Positions 8,695 through 17,439 of a stretch of 28,838 nucleotides of DNA are shown here, one piece after another. A model generated the notes under the pieces. It made no database searches. It was not told the origin of the DNA and saw only the letters and a list, made by a program, of their open reading frames with translations. The position numbers and the translations under genes are program-made. Position 1 is the first letter of the stretch. Each line of letters opens with the position of its first letter. The DNA is taken from assembly GCA_946481095.1 (NCBI GenBank), contig CAMLML010000063.1, positions 1 to 28,838 of the forward strand. The letters run 5' to 3'. The DNA is from an uncultured Cellvibrio sp. GTDB taxonomy: Bacteria; Pseudomonadota; Gammaproteobacteria; Pseudomonadales; Cellvibrionaceae.

Positions 8695-9540
8695 ATGACT
8701 CAATATCCAATTATCAGCATCAACGGTGAAATGAATGGACAAATCTCTGTATTGGACAGAGGTTTTTCCTATGGAGATGGTTTTTTTGAGACCTGTTACA
8801 TTCATCATAATAAAATTCATTTGTGGGATTTGCATCTGCAACGTTTATTGAAAACGGCAGAAAAATTGTCTATTCCATTAGAGCAAGAAAAATTAATACA
8901 ATTTGTTGATGCTTTATTAAATCAAAATGATTCTCTTGAGTATGCGATTTTAAAAATACAAATTACACGGGGTATAGCAACACGTGGTTATGCGTATACA
9001 GAGAATTTGGCGCCTACCTACTGTTTATTATTATCACCGGGAAATGCTTTTTTAAAGCAACAGTGGCTTGATGGAATCAGTGTGCGAATTTGTGATCTTC
9101 GTTTAGTGGAGTTTTCGCCTCTTGCCGGTTTAAAACATCTTAATCGACTGGAAAATGTATTGGCACGCGCTGAATGGAAAGACGAATATGCGGAAGGATT
9201 TTTATTCAATACCAAAGCGCAATTGATTGAAGGAACCATGAGCAATATTTTTTTGGTTAAAAACGGAAAATTACTAACACCAAATTTGTCGCAGGCAGGT
9301 GTTGCCGGTGTAATGCGTGAATATATTATGAAAACTCTGTCGCCAGCGATGTCTTTGATAAGTCAGGAAGCTCTATTGGAAATGGATGACCTGTTTACGG
9401 CAGATGAAATTTTTATTTGCAATAGTTTGATTGGTATTTGGCCGGTAGTGAACATTCAAACCGATCGAATGCACGATTTTTCAATTGGCGATGTTACTCG
9501 TAATTTACAAGCAGGTTTGCTTCGCGATGTTATTGCGTAA
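8695..9540 (+). CDS. pabC: Aminodeoxychorismate lyase PabC
   Basis: Class IV PLP-dependent enzyme that releases pyruvate from 4-amino-4-deoxychorismate to give p-aminobenzoate for folate synthesis. Visible are DRGFSYGDGFFET (residues 21-33), the cofactor lysine Lys147 in GLKHLNRLENVLAR, and EGTMSNIF for phosphate binding. Length is 281 aa. Branched-chain or D-amino-acid transaminases share the fold, but pabC between fabF and mltG is a conserved arrangement. The ATG lies just beyond the fabF terminator and has no evident Shine-Dalgarno sequence. The 3' end overlaps mltG by 14 bases. Confidence 0.92.
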   Translation: MTQYPIISINGEMNGQISVLDRGFSYGDGFFETCYIHHNKIHLWDLHLQRLLKTAEKLSIPLEQEKLIQFVDALLNQNDSLEYAILKIQITRGIATRGYAYTENLAPTYCLLLSPGNAFLKQQWLDGISVRICDLRLVEFSPLAGLKHLNRLENVLARAEWKDEYAEGFLFNTKAQLIEGTMSNIFLVKNGKLLTPNLSQAGVAGVMREYIMKTLSPAMSLISQEALLEMDDLFTADEIFICNSLIGIWPVVNIQTDRMHDFSIGDVTRNLQAGLLRDVIA

Positions 9541-10570
9541 ATTGATTAAAACCATAATAAAACTATTCTTCGCACTGATATTGATATCGGTGGCGTTTGT
9601 AGTTGCCGGTTGGTTTTATTGGCAAGACTGGATGCAAAAACCATTGACCATTCCTCAGAGTGGAATTTATATCACACTTGAAAAAGGTCAGACATTGGGG
9701 CATGTTTTGAATCAACTTGCCGGGCAGCAGGCCATACAACATCCAAAACCTTTGCGATGGTACGCACAATTTACACAGCAAACCAAAGTTCATCAGGGCG
9801 AATATTTTTTACCATCTGGTATCACACCTGTTGGATTATTGGACAAATTAAATAAAGGTGATGTGGTGTTGTACCAAATTACTTTTGTGGAAGGCTGGAC
9901 GGTAAAACAAGTTTTGGCCACTTTAGCGGCGAAAGATAAAATCAAACATGATTCCCAATATCTTTCAGTCAGTGAAATCGCCCAAAAATTGGGAATAGAA
10001 AACAAGCAATTGGAAGGCTGGATTTTTCCGGATACTTATACCTTTAGTCGCAATACTTCGGATCTTGATCTACTACAGCAAGCTCACAATAAAATGCGTC
10101 AGATTCTGGATGAAAAATGGAAAACCCGTGCAGAAAATTTGCCTTACAAAACAGCTTATGAAGCCTTGATAATGGCGTCCATTGTTGAAAAAGAAACAGG
10201 TCATGCCAGCGAGCGGGATCAAATTGCGGGTGTGTTTGTCAGGCGGTTACAGCAGGGCATTCGATTGCAAACTGATCCAGCCGTCATCTATGGAATGGGT
10301 GATAGCTATAAAGGAAAAATCCGCCGTCGTGATTTGCAAACACCTACAGCCTATAACACCTATGTTATTTCAGGGTTGCCGCCAACACCTATTGCCATAC
10401 CCAGTCTGGCATCGATAGAGGCTGCTTTGCATCCTGCCACTGGTACTGCACTTTACTTCGTTGCCAAAGGCGATGGCACCAGCGAATTTTCGGAAACACT
10501 TCAGGAACATAATGCGGCTGTTCGACGGTTTCAGTTAAAGCGTCGCAGTGATTATCGGTCTGCGCCTTAA
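9527..10570 (+). CDS. mltG: Endolytic murein transglycosylase MltG (YceG)
   Basis: Inner-membrane enzyme that cuts nascent glycan strands and ends peptidoglycan polymerisation. A single membrane helix at residues 8-31 anchors a periplasmic domain. The YceG catalytic segment MASIVEKET is at residues 216-224, with Glu221 matching the catalytic glutamate of E. coli MltG. QGIRLQTDPAVIYGMG and YNTYVISGLPPTPIA follow, also typical. The frame extends upstream to 9485, but the ATG at 9527 gives the normal N-terminus (347 aa) and a 14-base overlap with pabC, consistent with translational coupling. The usual next genes tmk and holB are absent. Confidence 0.94.
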   Translation: MLLRKLIKTIIKLFFALILISVAFVVAGWFYWQDWMQKPLTIPQSGIYITLEKGQTLGHVLNQLAGQQAIQHPKPLRWYAQFTQQTKVHQGEYFLPSGITPVGLLDKLNKGDVVLYQITFVEGWTVKQVLATLAAKDKIKHDSQYLSVSEIAQKLGIENKQLEGWIFPDTYTFSRNTSDLDLLQQAHNKMRQILDEKWKTRAENLPYKTAYEALIMASIVEKETGHASERDQIAGVFVRRLQQGIRLQTDPAVIYGMGDSYKGKIRRRDLQTPTAYNTYVISGLPPTPIAIPSLASIEAALHPATGTALYFVAKGDGTSEFSETLQEHNAAVRRFQLKRRSDYRSAP

Positions 10571-10571
10571 G

Positions 10572-10594
10572 CCCCTCCCTTTTCCAAAGTGGGG
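10572..10594. repeat. Imperfect G/C hairpin after mltG
   Basis: CCCC (10572-10575) pairs with GGGG (10591-10594), and CTTT pairs with AAAG inside, with small bulges. It resembles a decayed half of the G/C-rich intergenic repeats seen between glnS and cysS. It has no T-run, so it does not look like a standard terminator. Confidence 0.35.
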
Positions 10595-10686
10595 AACCAG
10601 CCTTGTAAAGAAGTTCCGATTTCCCAAAAACTCTCATCATCGTTACAATGCGAACAATTTTTTAAGTCCTGACTATTGAGTGATTT

Positions 10687-12384
10687 ATGTCTGCAACAGA
10701 TTCAACAGATAAACCTTCTGCCAAACCCATGCACTTTATTCAAAATATTATTTCGCAAGATCTCGCATCGGGGTTACATAAGAAGATTGTCACCCGCTTT
10801 CCTCCCGAGCCAAACGGCTACTTGCATATTGGTCATGCCAAATCCATTTGCCTGAATTTTGGAGTAGCAGAAGAATTTGGCGGTGTTTGTAACCTGCGTT
10901 TTGATGACACCAATCCTGAAAAAGAAAATGAAGAATTCGTTAATTCTATTATGGAAGATGTGAAGTGGCTGGGTTTTAATTGGGATGGAAAAGTTAAATA
11001 CACTTCGGATTATTTCGACCAGCTTTTTGATTGGGCAATTCATTTAATTAAAAATGGTAAAGCGTTTGTCTGTAATTTGTCAGCAGATGAAATGCACAGT
11101 TACCGTGGCAATTTTAATGAGCCAGGAAAGAACAGCCCTTATCGCGATCGTAGTGTCGAAGAAAATCTGGCCTTGTTTGAAAAAATGCGTACAGGTGAAT
11201 TTACAGAAGGTGCTTGTTCCCTGCGCGCAAAAATTGACATGGCATCACCTAATATCAATATGCGTGATCCAATTTTGTATCGCATTAAAAAAGCTCATCA
11301 TCACCAAACCGGTGATAAATGGTGCATTTATCCTTCATACGATTTTGCACACGGGCAGAGCGATGCAATTGAAGGAATTACCCATTCAATTTGTACATTG
11401 GAATTTGAAGATCACAAACCACTTTACAACTGGTTTATTGAAAATCTTCCCGTGCCAGCAGTGCCACGCCAATATGAATTTGCGCGTTTGAATATTAATT
11501 ATGCCGTCACCAGCAAGCGCAAATTAAAACAATTGGTTGATGAAAATCATGTGGATGGATGGAATGATCCGCGTATGCCCACTATTTCAGGTATGCGTCG
11601 TCGTGGATTTACACCAGCTGCCTTGCGTAACTTTTGTGAACGTATAGGTGTTACACGTTCTGACAGTGTTGTCGATGTGGGTATGCTCGAATTTTGTGTG
11701 CGTGATGATCTGGATAAAAATGCGCCGCGCGCTATGTGTGTATTGCAACCTTTGAAGTTGACGCTGACCAATTATCCTGTAAATAAAACAGAAGTTTTGA
11801 AATTGCACAATCATCCCAATCGTGAAGATCTGGGTGATCGTGAAATTACTTTTTCCAATAGTTTGTTTATCGAACAAGAAGATTTTCGTGAAGAAGCAAA
11901 CAAAAAGTACAAACGCTTGGTGCTGGGTAAACGCGTACGTTTACGTGGTGCTTATGTGATTGAAGCCGAATCTGTTGTAAAAGATGCGAACGGGAATATC
12001 ACTGAAGTTCTGGCAAAAATCATTGAGGGTACTTTGGGTAAAGATCCGGAAGACGGTGTAAAACCCAAAGGTGTTATTCATTGGGTGTCGGCAAATCACA
12101 ATATTAATTGCGAAGTTCGTTTGTATGATCGCCTGTTTAACGATGAGGCTCCTGATGCAGGCGGCAAAAACTTTTTGGATGCAATCAATCCCAATAACTT
12201 ACAGATTCTCGAAAACTGCAAAGCAGAACCCAGTCTGATAACAGCAAAAGTTGGGCAAGGGTTTCAATTTGAACGGCAAGGTTATTTTTGTTTGGATAGC
12301 AAATATTCTACGCAAGAAAAATTGGTATTCAATCGCACCATTAGTTTGAAAGACAGTTTTGCGAAAGCGGAAGAGCAAGAATAG
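10687..12384 (+). CDS. glnS: Glutaminyl-tRNA synthetase
   Basis: Class I aminoacyl-tRNA synthetase that charges tRNA-Gln. The HIGH motif is at residues 47-50 inside [16 protein letters not shown], and the KMSKS-equivalent is VTSKR at 274-278. The tRNA-contacting [10 protein letters not shown] and the C-terminal beta-barrel anticodon-binding region (from about residue 340) are present. Length is 565 aa. The ATG at 10687 begins a variable tail before the conserved core. It is followed by an intergenic repeat pair and then cysS. A glnS-cysS neighbourhood is also known in Pseudomonas. Confidence 0.96.
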   Translation: MSATDSTDKPSAKPMHFIQNIISQDLASGLHKKIVTRFPPEPNGYLHIGHAKSICLNFGVAEEFGGVCNLRFDDTNPEKENEEFVNSIMEDVKWLGFNWDGKVKYTSDYFDQLFDWAIHLIKNGKAFVCNLSADEMHSYRGNFNEPGKNSPYRDRSVEENLALFEKMRTGEFTEGACSLRAKIDMASPNINMRDPILYRIKKAHHHQTGDKWCIYPSYDFAHGQSDAIEGITHSICTLEFEDHKPLYNWFIENLPVPAVPRQYEFARLNINYAVTSKRKLKQLVDENHVDGWNDPRMPTISGMRRRGFTPAALRNFCERIGVTRSDSVVDVGMLEFCVRDDLDKNAPRAMCVLQPLKLTLTNYPVNKTEVLKLHNHPNREDLGDREITFSNSLFIEQEDFREEANKKYKRLVLGKRVRLRGAYVIEAESVVKDANGNITEVLAKIIEGTLGKDPEDGVKPKGVIHWVSANHNINCEVRLYDRLFNDEAPDAGGKNFLDAINPNNLQILENCKAEPSLITAKVGQGFQFERQGYFCLDSKYSTQEKLVFNRTISLKDSFAKAEEQE

Positions 12385-12395
12385 AACGATATATT

Positions 12396-12432
12396 CCCCC
12401 CTTTGAAAAAGGGGGGCTAGGGGGGATTTAAA
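12396..12432 (+). repeat. G/C-rich intergenic repeat, first half of an inverted pair
   Basis: A C-run, CTTTGAAAAAG, then two G-runs separated by CTA, ending GATTTAAA. CCCCCCTTT can fold onto AAAGGGGGG. The element at 12474-12512 is an imperfect reverse complement, so the two form a REP/BIME-like pair around a 41-base centre. This type of sequence is known as a dispersed intergenic repeat in many bacteria; only this locus is visible here. Confidence 0.6.
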
Positions 12433-12473
12433 ATGTTTGGTTGTAATGTGTTTTTGAATTATTGATCAAGATC

Positions 12474-12512
12474 TTTAAATCTCTCCTAACCTCCCCTTCT
12501 CAAAGGGAGGGA
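12474..12512 (-). repeat. G/C-rich intergenic repeat, second (inverted) half
   Basis: Reads TTTAAATCTCTCCTAACC and then CTCCCC, CTTCTCAAAG and GGAGGGA, the imperfect reverse complement of the element at 12396-12432. The pairing of ATTTAAA ends and the G/C cores could form a long stem in the glnS-cysS transcript. Confidence 0.6.
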
Positions 12513-12517
12513 CTATG

Positions 12518-12538
12518 TTTCTCTCTTGCAGAGAGAAA
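12518..12538 (+). repeat. Hairpin in the cysS leader
   Basis: A perfect 8-base stem, TTTCTCTC (12518-12525) with GAGAGAAA (12531-12538), and a 5-base loop TTGCA. GAGAGAAA recurs at 12542-12549, so an alternative pairing is possible. It lacks a T-run and ends 31 bases before the cysS ATG. A role in cysS expression is speculative. Confidence 0.5.
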
Positions 12539-12569
12539 CCAGAGAGAAAATAAATTAACCGGATAAATC

Positions 12570-13970
12570 ATGCTGCAAATCTACAACACACTAACCCGAC
12601 AAAAAGAAACTTTTAAACCCATACATCCCGGAAAGATTTCCATGTATGTCTGCGGCATTACTGTTTATGACTATTGCCATATTGGTCATGCGCGCACATC
12701 AATTGCGTTTGATGTGGTTGCCAGATTTTTGCGTAGCCAGGGTTGGGATTTGAATTATGTGCACAATATTACGGACATAGACGACAAAATTATTCGTCGT
12801 GCCAATGAATCAGGAAAGCAATACGATCAGCTCACGCAATATTTTATTGATGTTATGCACGAGGATGAAAAAAGCCTCGGAATATTGCCGCCCACTATTG
12901 AACCGCGTGCTACTGAATTTATTGGCCCAATAGTTGAAATCGTAGAAACACTTATCCAAAAAGGCAACGCTTATGCAGCCAGTAATGGAGATGTATATTA
13001 CCGCGTAAACAGTTTTAAAGAATACGGAAAACTGTCCAACAAAAATATTGATGAGTTGATGGCCGGCGCTCGCATCGAAGTTGATGAAATAAAAGAAGAC
13101 GCTCGTGATTTTGTGTTGTGGAAAGCAGCAAAACCTGGCGAACCTTCCTGGCTATCACCATGGGGGCATGGTCGCCCGGGTTGGCATATTGAATGTTCAG
13201 CTATGGCAAAAAAATGCTGTGGTGATCAAGTTGATATTCATGGTGGCGGAGCAGATCTACAATTCCCTCATCATGAAAATGAAATTGCACAAAGTGAAGC
13301 AGCCAATGGACATGGTTATGTCAATTATTGGATGCACGCAGCACCTTTACGCGTTGATGGTGTGAAAATGTCCAAGTCATTGAATAATTTTTTTACCATT
13401 CGTGATGTGTTGAAAAAATATCATCCTGAAACAGTGCGTTTCTTTTTGATCAGTAGCCACTATCGAAGCCCTATTAATTATTCAGAAGATAATTTAATTG
13501 AAGCGCGTGCGGGCATTGAACGCTTTTATACAGCCTTGCGAGATTTTTTTCATGTTGAACCCACTGATTTGGCAAAAATGCAGGACAGTGAATATTACAA
13601 AAATTTCGTCGAAGCCATGAATGATGACTTTAACACCCGTGTGGCTCTGGCGGTTATGTATGATTTGGTTCGCGATTTAAATACGGCTGCAAAATCTGAC
13701 GTTAATCTTGCAGAAAAACTGGCAGGTGAATTGAAAGCTATGGCGGGCATCCTGGGCATTTTGCAGTACAACCCTACAGAGTTTTTACAGTCAGGATCGT
13801 CAAACCAAATTTCTGCAGAAGCAGTAGAACAATTAATCGCTGAGCGCATACAGGCGAAAAAAGACAAAAACTATGCGCGTGCAGATGAAATTCGTAAAGA
13901 GCTGGTTGCGGCGGGTGTTTTGATTGAAGATTCAAAAGACGGCACAACCAAATGGCGTCGGGAATCATGA
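12570..13970 (+). CDS. cysS: Cysteinyl-tRNA synthetase
   Basis: Class I synthetase that charges tRNA-Cys. HIGH is at residues 37-40 and KMSKS at 266-270. The zinc ligands that select cysteine are all present, at Cys28, Cys209, His234 and Glu238. The C-terminal DALR and anticodon region includes NDDFNTRVALAVMYDL and ARADEIRKELVAAGV. Length of 466 aa is normal. The stop codon overlaps the ATG of a small membrane protein gene. Confidence 0.97.
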   Translation: MLQIYNTLTRQKETFKPIHPGKISMYVCGITVYDYCHIGHARTSIAFDVVARFLRSQGWDLNYVHNITDIDDKIIRRANESGKQYDQLTQYFIDVMHEDEKSLGILPPTIEPRATEFIGPIVEIVETLIQKGNAYAASNGDVYYRVNSFKEYGKLSNKNIDELMAGARIEVDEIKEDARDFVLWKAAKPGEPSWLSPWGHGRPGWHIECSAMAKKCCGDQVDIHGGGADLQFPHHENEIAQSEAANGHGYVNYWMHAAPLRVDGVKMSKSLNNFFTIRDVLKKYHPETVRFFLISSHYRSPINYSEDNLIEARAGIERFYTALRDFFHVEPTDLAKMQDSEYYKNFVEAMNDDFNTRVALAVMYDLVRDLNTAAKSDVNLAEKLAGELKAMAGILGILQYNPTEFLQSGSSNQISAEAVEQLIAERIQAKKDKNYARADEIRKELVAAGVLIEDSKDGTTKWRRES

Positions 13971-14176
13971 AACCTTGGCTAAAATCTTTCTTTGGTAATC
14001 GCGGCTTCGGCGTCAATATGCTCGCCTGTTTTTGTTTTTTGATGCTGGCGGTTTACGGTTGGGGATTGACTTGGCAAGAAGTCGGAAAATATTTTTTAAT
14101 GTTTCTGTTGTTGTTGATAATAATCCTGGTGCCTGCATTTTTATTGGGATTTTTCCTGCAGAAGTTTCGTAAATAA
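13967..14176 (+). CDS. Small membrane protein of unknown function
   Basis: A 69-residue protein starting at an ATG that overlaps the cysS stop (ATGA), which suggests translational coupling. After a basic N-terminus (MKPWLKSFFGNRGFG) it has two predicted membrane helices, about residues 16-33 and 42-63, ending in a basic tail FLQKFRK. I do not recognise the family. Coupling to cysS argues that it is expressed, but says nothing about its job. The frame is open upstream to 13952, but that start lies within cysS. Confidence 0.6.
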   Translation: MKPWLKSFFGNRGFGVNMLACFCFLMLAVYGWGLTWQEVGKYFLMFLLLLIIILVPAFLLGFFLQKFRK

Positions 14177-14194
14177 ACAGTCAATCATGTATTT

Positions 14195-14464
14195 TTAATC
14201 ATCCGATGATGAATTAAATCCGCCCATGTCACCAGACGTAGGGTGAACATTTGGATTCTTCGGCAGGTTATCTGGAATGGATTCTGGATTGTTTTCAAGT
14301 TTTCTGGCATTTCTTTCAGTAAGAAATAAGATGCTGCCAACTATAAATAAAATAACACTCACAACGAACCATTTAATATTGAACCACCAACAAAATGGAA
14401 GACTGATAACTCCGCTGGAAAGGGTGATGAAGCCTGCAATTTCCCGAAAATTGGTCATCATCAC
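14195..14464 (-). CDS. Small membrane protein of unknown function next to ypjD
   Basis: An 89-residue protein with two predicted membrane helices (about residues 9-27 and 31-48) and a hydrophilic, Asn/Pro/Ser-rich tail ending NSSSDD. Its first codon overlaps the end of the ypjD-like gene by four bases (14461-14464), so the two are probably one transcript. In many gammaproteobacteria the gene after ypjD encodes a CorB/CorC-type membrane protein with CBS domains; this short protein has no such domains and is not a remnant I can recognise. Confidence 0.6.
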   Translation of the reverse strand: MMMTNFREIAGFITLSSGVISLPFCWWFNIKWFVVSVILFIVGSILFLTERNARKLENNPESIPDNLPKNPNVHPTSGDMGGFNSSSDD

Positions 14465-15261
14465 ACCCGGTTTAAAATAATTTCCAAAACTACTTTGCTG
14501 CCAAAATAAGCCAGCATCAGACTGACGAAACCTGCCAGTGTCCAGCGTATTGCTTTGTTACCTCGCCAGCCACGGAAGTGGCGGCCGCCGAGTAATCCTG
14601 CGTAAATAAGCCAGGCCGCGATTGCGAAAACGGTTTTGTGAATTAAATGTTGTGCAAACATATCTTCCAAAAACCAGAAGCCGGAAGCAATTGCCAGAGT
14701 TAATAAAATTTCACCTATCCAGACAAACTCGAATAACAGTGCTTCCATGGTTTGTAATGGTGGTAATAATTTTGTTTGGGCGAAATGCTGTTTGTTTTTT
14801 AATAATTTATTTTGGTAGGCTAAAAAAATGGCCTGCAGGCTGGCTATGGTCAACAGGCTGTAAGCGAGGATCGAAAGAATTACATGAACTGCAATATGAA
14901 AGTCCAGTATTAGTTGTTCACCCAGATAGTCGCCAATTATCGCCAGTATCAAAGATAAGCAAGTCAGGGGAAAAAGAAGAATAAATAAATTTTGTAATGG
15001 TTTTTTAATGCTGCTGATTAACACAATCGCATTAACAACCCAAAAAATTAAAGAAGATGCATTAAATAAGCTCAGCTGGAATCCTGAAGGAGTAAAACAG
15101 GCCGTGAAAATGGCGAGTCCGTGTAGCATCAGTGCCAACAGGCAAATGTAAACAATCTGTTTTTTTGAAGGTGATGCTTGCTGCTTGATTTTGCTCCAGA
15201 TAAAAAATGAAGCTGATATATAGATCAGGAACGCAGCAAGATTGGCAATCAGTATCGTCAT
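14461..15261 (-). CDS. ypjD: YpjD/CcsA-family inner-membrane protein (cytochrome c assembly-like)
   Basis: A 266-residue protein with about eight hydrophobic helices, of the CcsA/CcmF/YpjD family. The family's haem-handling proteins carry a conserved Trp-rich loop and histidines. Here visible landmarks are FHIAVHVILSILAYSLL (around residue 120), the GFWFLEDMF segment, HKTVFAIAAWLIY and the HFRGWRGNKAIRW loop near the C-terminus. The histidines in AVHV and HKTVF match the family pattern. YpjD is usually encoded divergently from ffh, as it is here apart from one intervening gene. Its exact role is not settled; a haem or cytochrome c link is inferred from the family. Confidence 0.83.
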   Translation of the reverse strand: MTILIANLAAFLIYISASFFIWSKIKQQASPSKKQIVYICLLALMLHGLAIFTACFTPSGFQLSLFNASSLIFWVVNAIVLISSIKKPLQNLFILLFPLTCLSLILAIIGDYLGEQLILDFHIAVHVILSILAYSLLTIASLQAIFLAYQNKLLKNKQHFAQTKLLPPLQTMEALLFEFVWIGEILLTLAIASGFWFLEDMFAQHLIHKTVFAIAAWLIYAGLLGGRHFRGWRGNKAIRWTLAGFVSLMLAYFGSKVVLEIILNRV

Positions 15262-15379
15262 GGTAAAAATGAACCTGGTAATCTTGCAGCGATTGTGTCA
15301 CAGCGGGGTGTGAAAATACAAACGAGGGGATGCTGGCCAACAGGTGGGAATGAGTGACAGGCAGTTACAGAATCCGAGG

Positions 15380-15877
15380 TTAGAATAGAGCCGTTTTGAG
15401 GATAGGCCATTTTTTTAATTCGTTTCCATTTTTAATCAGAACCGAGTAAGGGCATTCTATGGTGGTGGGTTTGGTATCGCTCAGGGTAAACAGGTACAGA
15501 TGCCCGGTTTCATTGGCCGGTATTAATCCCGGGCAGTAAGAAGAGACTTTGTTTTCATCCAATAACGGGAAAAAACCATTGGTGCCATGTGCCATGTAGC
15601 GAATTTCGCCCATGCCAAGGTTTTTGGCGAAGGACTCAAGTTTTCGTAGCAGGGATTCATCAATTGTTCCTGCAGTGGAAATGGCGTAGGTGTTGTAAAA
15701 AAAGTCTTCTTGTTCTGATCGACGTAAAAGGTAATTGGGGATTATTTTTTTATCTGTAGCGGCCTTATATTCCTTATAGGTCTTTTTCCAAAAACTGAAA
15801 ATAAAGAACAGATTCGGGATATGTTTCTTGTAGAACGCAGGATCTTCAAGTCGTTGTTCCAGCCGTTCAACATTCAT
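15380..15877 (-). CDS. Unrecognised 165-residue protein
   Basis: I do not recognise this protein. It is soluble in appearance, with no signal peptide or membrane helix. The N-terminal third is basic and aromatic (FFIFSFWKKTYKEYKAA). The centre has RYMAHGTNGFFPLLDENK, and the end has HLYLFTLSDTKPTTIECP, which reads like a compact alpha/beta domain. It sits between the ypjD-like gene and the divergent ffh, which are usually direct neighbours, so it may be an insertion in this lineage. The ATG at 15877 has no strong ribosome binding site. Codon use looks like that of its neighbours, which supports a real gene. Confidence 0.55.
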   Translation of the reverse strand: MNVERLEQRLEDPAFYKKHIPNLFFIFSFWKKTYKEYKAATDKKIIPNYLLRRSEQEDFFYNTYAISTAGTIDESLLRKLESFAKNLGMGEIRYMAHGTNGFFPLLDENKVSSYCPGLIPANETGHLYLFTLSDTKPTTIECPYSVLIKNGNELKKWPILKTALF

Positions 15878-16021
15878 GGCAGCATCTCATTTTTAAAAAG
15901 GGAATGGCGCAAATAATAGCAGCTTGAAAATGGCGATTTACTGTTCAGGACAAAAAATTCAGAAAAATTTAAGATTTGGCAAAACCCTCATTACAAGGTC
16001 GCAACTACTTGGGTGAGGGGG

Positions 16022-16027
16022 TATAAT
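16022..16027 (+). promoter_or_regulatory. Probable -10 element of the ffh promoter
   Basis: A perfect TATAAT stands 32 bases before the ffh ATG in the 182-base gap between divergent genes. No good -35 hexamer is found at 16-18 bases upstream, so the promoter may be weak or use an activator. The rest of the gap shows no other clear signal. Confidence 0.5.
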
Positions 16028-16059
16028 TCGGCCAATTTTTACATAAGACGAGATGCTCC

Positions 16060-17433
16060 ATGTTCGATAATCTTACTGACCGCCTTTCCCAAACCCTTCG
16101 CAGTATTACCGGCAAAGCCCGCTTGAGTGAGGACAATATCAAAGATGCCTTACGCGATGTTCGTAAAGCATTATTGGAAGCTGATGTGGCGTTGCCTGTC
16201 GTCAAGGCTTTTATTGATCAGGTACGCAGCCGCGCATTGGGACAACAAATCAGCAAGGCACTCAACCCTGGTCAGCAGTTTCTCAAAATTGTCCAGGCTG
16301 AGTTAGTCGCAACCATGGGCGAGGCCAATCAAAGTTTGAATCTTGCCCAGCAACCTCCGGCCATTATTTTGATGGCGGGTTTACAGGGCGCGGGTAAAAC
16401 GACTTCGGTTGCAAAATTGGCTCGTTTTCTGAAAGAACGCGAAAAGAAAAAAGTGTTGGTAGTCAGTGCTGACGTTTATCGCCCTGCTGCTATACAGCAG
16501 CTGCAAACACTTTCCGGTGAAATCAGTGTGGATTGTTTTCCATCATCCGGTGATCAAAAACCATTGGACATAGCCCGTGCTGCACTGGATCACGCCAAAC
16601 GACAATTTTTTGATGTGTTGATTGTTGATACTGCTGGTCGTTTGCATGTTGATGAAGAGTTGATGGTTGAAATCAAACAACTTCATGCTGCATTGAATCC
16701 GGTTGAAACCTTGTTTGTGATTGATGCCATGATTGGCCAGGACGCGGTCAACACTGCCAAATCATTTAATGATGCATTACCACTCACTGGTGTGATTCTG
16801 ACCAAAGCAGATGGTGACGCCCGTGGTGGTGCGGCCTTGTCTGTGCGTCAAGTGACAGGTAAACCGATTAAATTTTTGGGGATGGGAGAAAAAGTCGATG
16901 CACTCGAACCTTTCCATCCAGATCGTCTCGCGTCACGCATTTTGGGAATGGGTGACGTGCTTTCTCTGATTGAGCAAGTTGAACGCACAGTCGATAAAGA
17001 AAAAGCAGAAAAATTAATTCAGAAAGTCACCAAAGGACAAAAATTTGATTTGAATGATTTGCGTGAGCAATTACAACAAATGAAAAATATGGGCGGATTA
17101 ACTTCTATGCTGGATAAATTACCTGGCTTGGGTAACGTATCGCAAATGGCACAAATGGCGAATGCCAATAAACAGTTTTCACAAATGGAAGCCATCATTA
17201 ATTCGATGACCCCCTGGGAGCGCAAAAATCCTGATGATTTGAGTGGCTCACGTAAACGTCGCATCACAGAAGGTTCCGGAACCAGTATTCAGGATCTGAA
17301 TCGTTTGTTAAAACAACACAAACAAATGGCAAAAATGATGGGCAAAATGAAAGGCGGTGGCATGTCGAAAATGATGCGCGGTCTTGGTGGCATGATGCCC
17401 GGTGGTGGAATGTTACCACCGGGATTTAAATAA
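16060..17433 (+). CDS. ffh: Signal recognition particle protein Ffh
   Basis: GTPase that binds signal sequences on the ribosome with 4.5S RNA and delivers membrane proteins to FtsY. The N domain covers about residues 1-90. The G domain follows, with the P-loop GLQGAGKT at 107-114, DTAGRLHVDEELM and TKADGDARGG. The Met-rich M domain runs from about 300 to 457 (MTPWERKNP, then SGSRKRRI for RNA contact and a GGMMPGGG tail). Length is 457 aa. The usual downstream rpsP-rimM-trmD-rplS genes are not here; an aldehyde dehydrogenase gene begins only 6 bases after the stop. Confidence 0.97.
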   Translation: MFDNLTDRLSQTLRSITGKARLSEDNIKDALRDVRKALLEADVALPVVKAFIDQVRSRALGQQISKALNPGQQFLKIVQAELVATMGEANQSLNLAQQPPAIILMAGLQGAGKTTSVAKLARFLKEREKKKVLVVSADVYRPAAIQQLQTLSGEISVDCFPSSGDQKPLDIARAALDHAKRQFFDVLIVDTAGRLHVDEELMVEIKQLHAALNPVETLFVIDAMIGQDAVNTAKSFNDALPLTGVILTKADGDARGGAALSVRQVTGKPIKFLGMGEKVDALEPFHPDRLASRILGMGDVLSLIEQVERTVDKEKAEKLIQKVTKGQKFDLNDLREQLQQMKNMGGLTSMLDKLPGLGNVSQMAQMANANKQFSQMEAIINSMTPWERKNPDDLSGSRKRRITEGSGTSIQDLNRLLKQHKQMAKMMGKMKGGGMSKMMRGLGGMMPGGGMLPPGFK

Positions 17434-17439
17434 TTTTTC

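Noticed and set aside
11506..11520. VTSKR instead of VMSKR in the glutaminyl-tRNA synthetase KMSKS loop
   Set aside because: The catalytic Ser and Lys are kept, and I recall the Thr form in Pseudomonas-type enzymes, so it is not notable.
11777..11791. LexA-like CTGTAAATAAAACAG inside glnS
   Set aside because: The spacing between CTGT and ACAG is seven, not eight, and the site is inside a coding region.
15062..15340. 92-codon minus-strand frame overlapping the start of the ypjD-like gene
   Set aside because: It overlaps the ypjD start in another frame, has low-complexity sequence and shows no recognisable domain.
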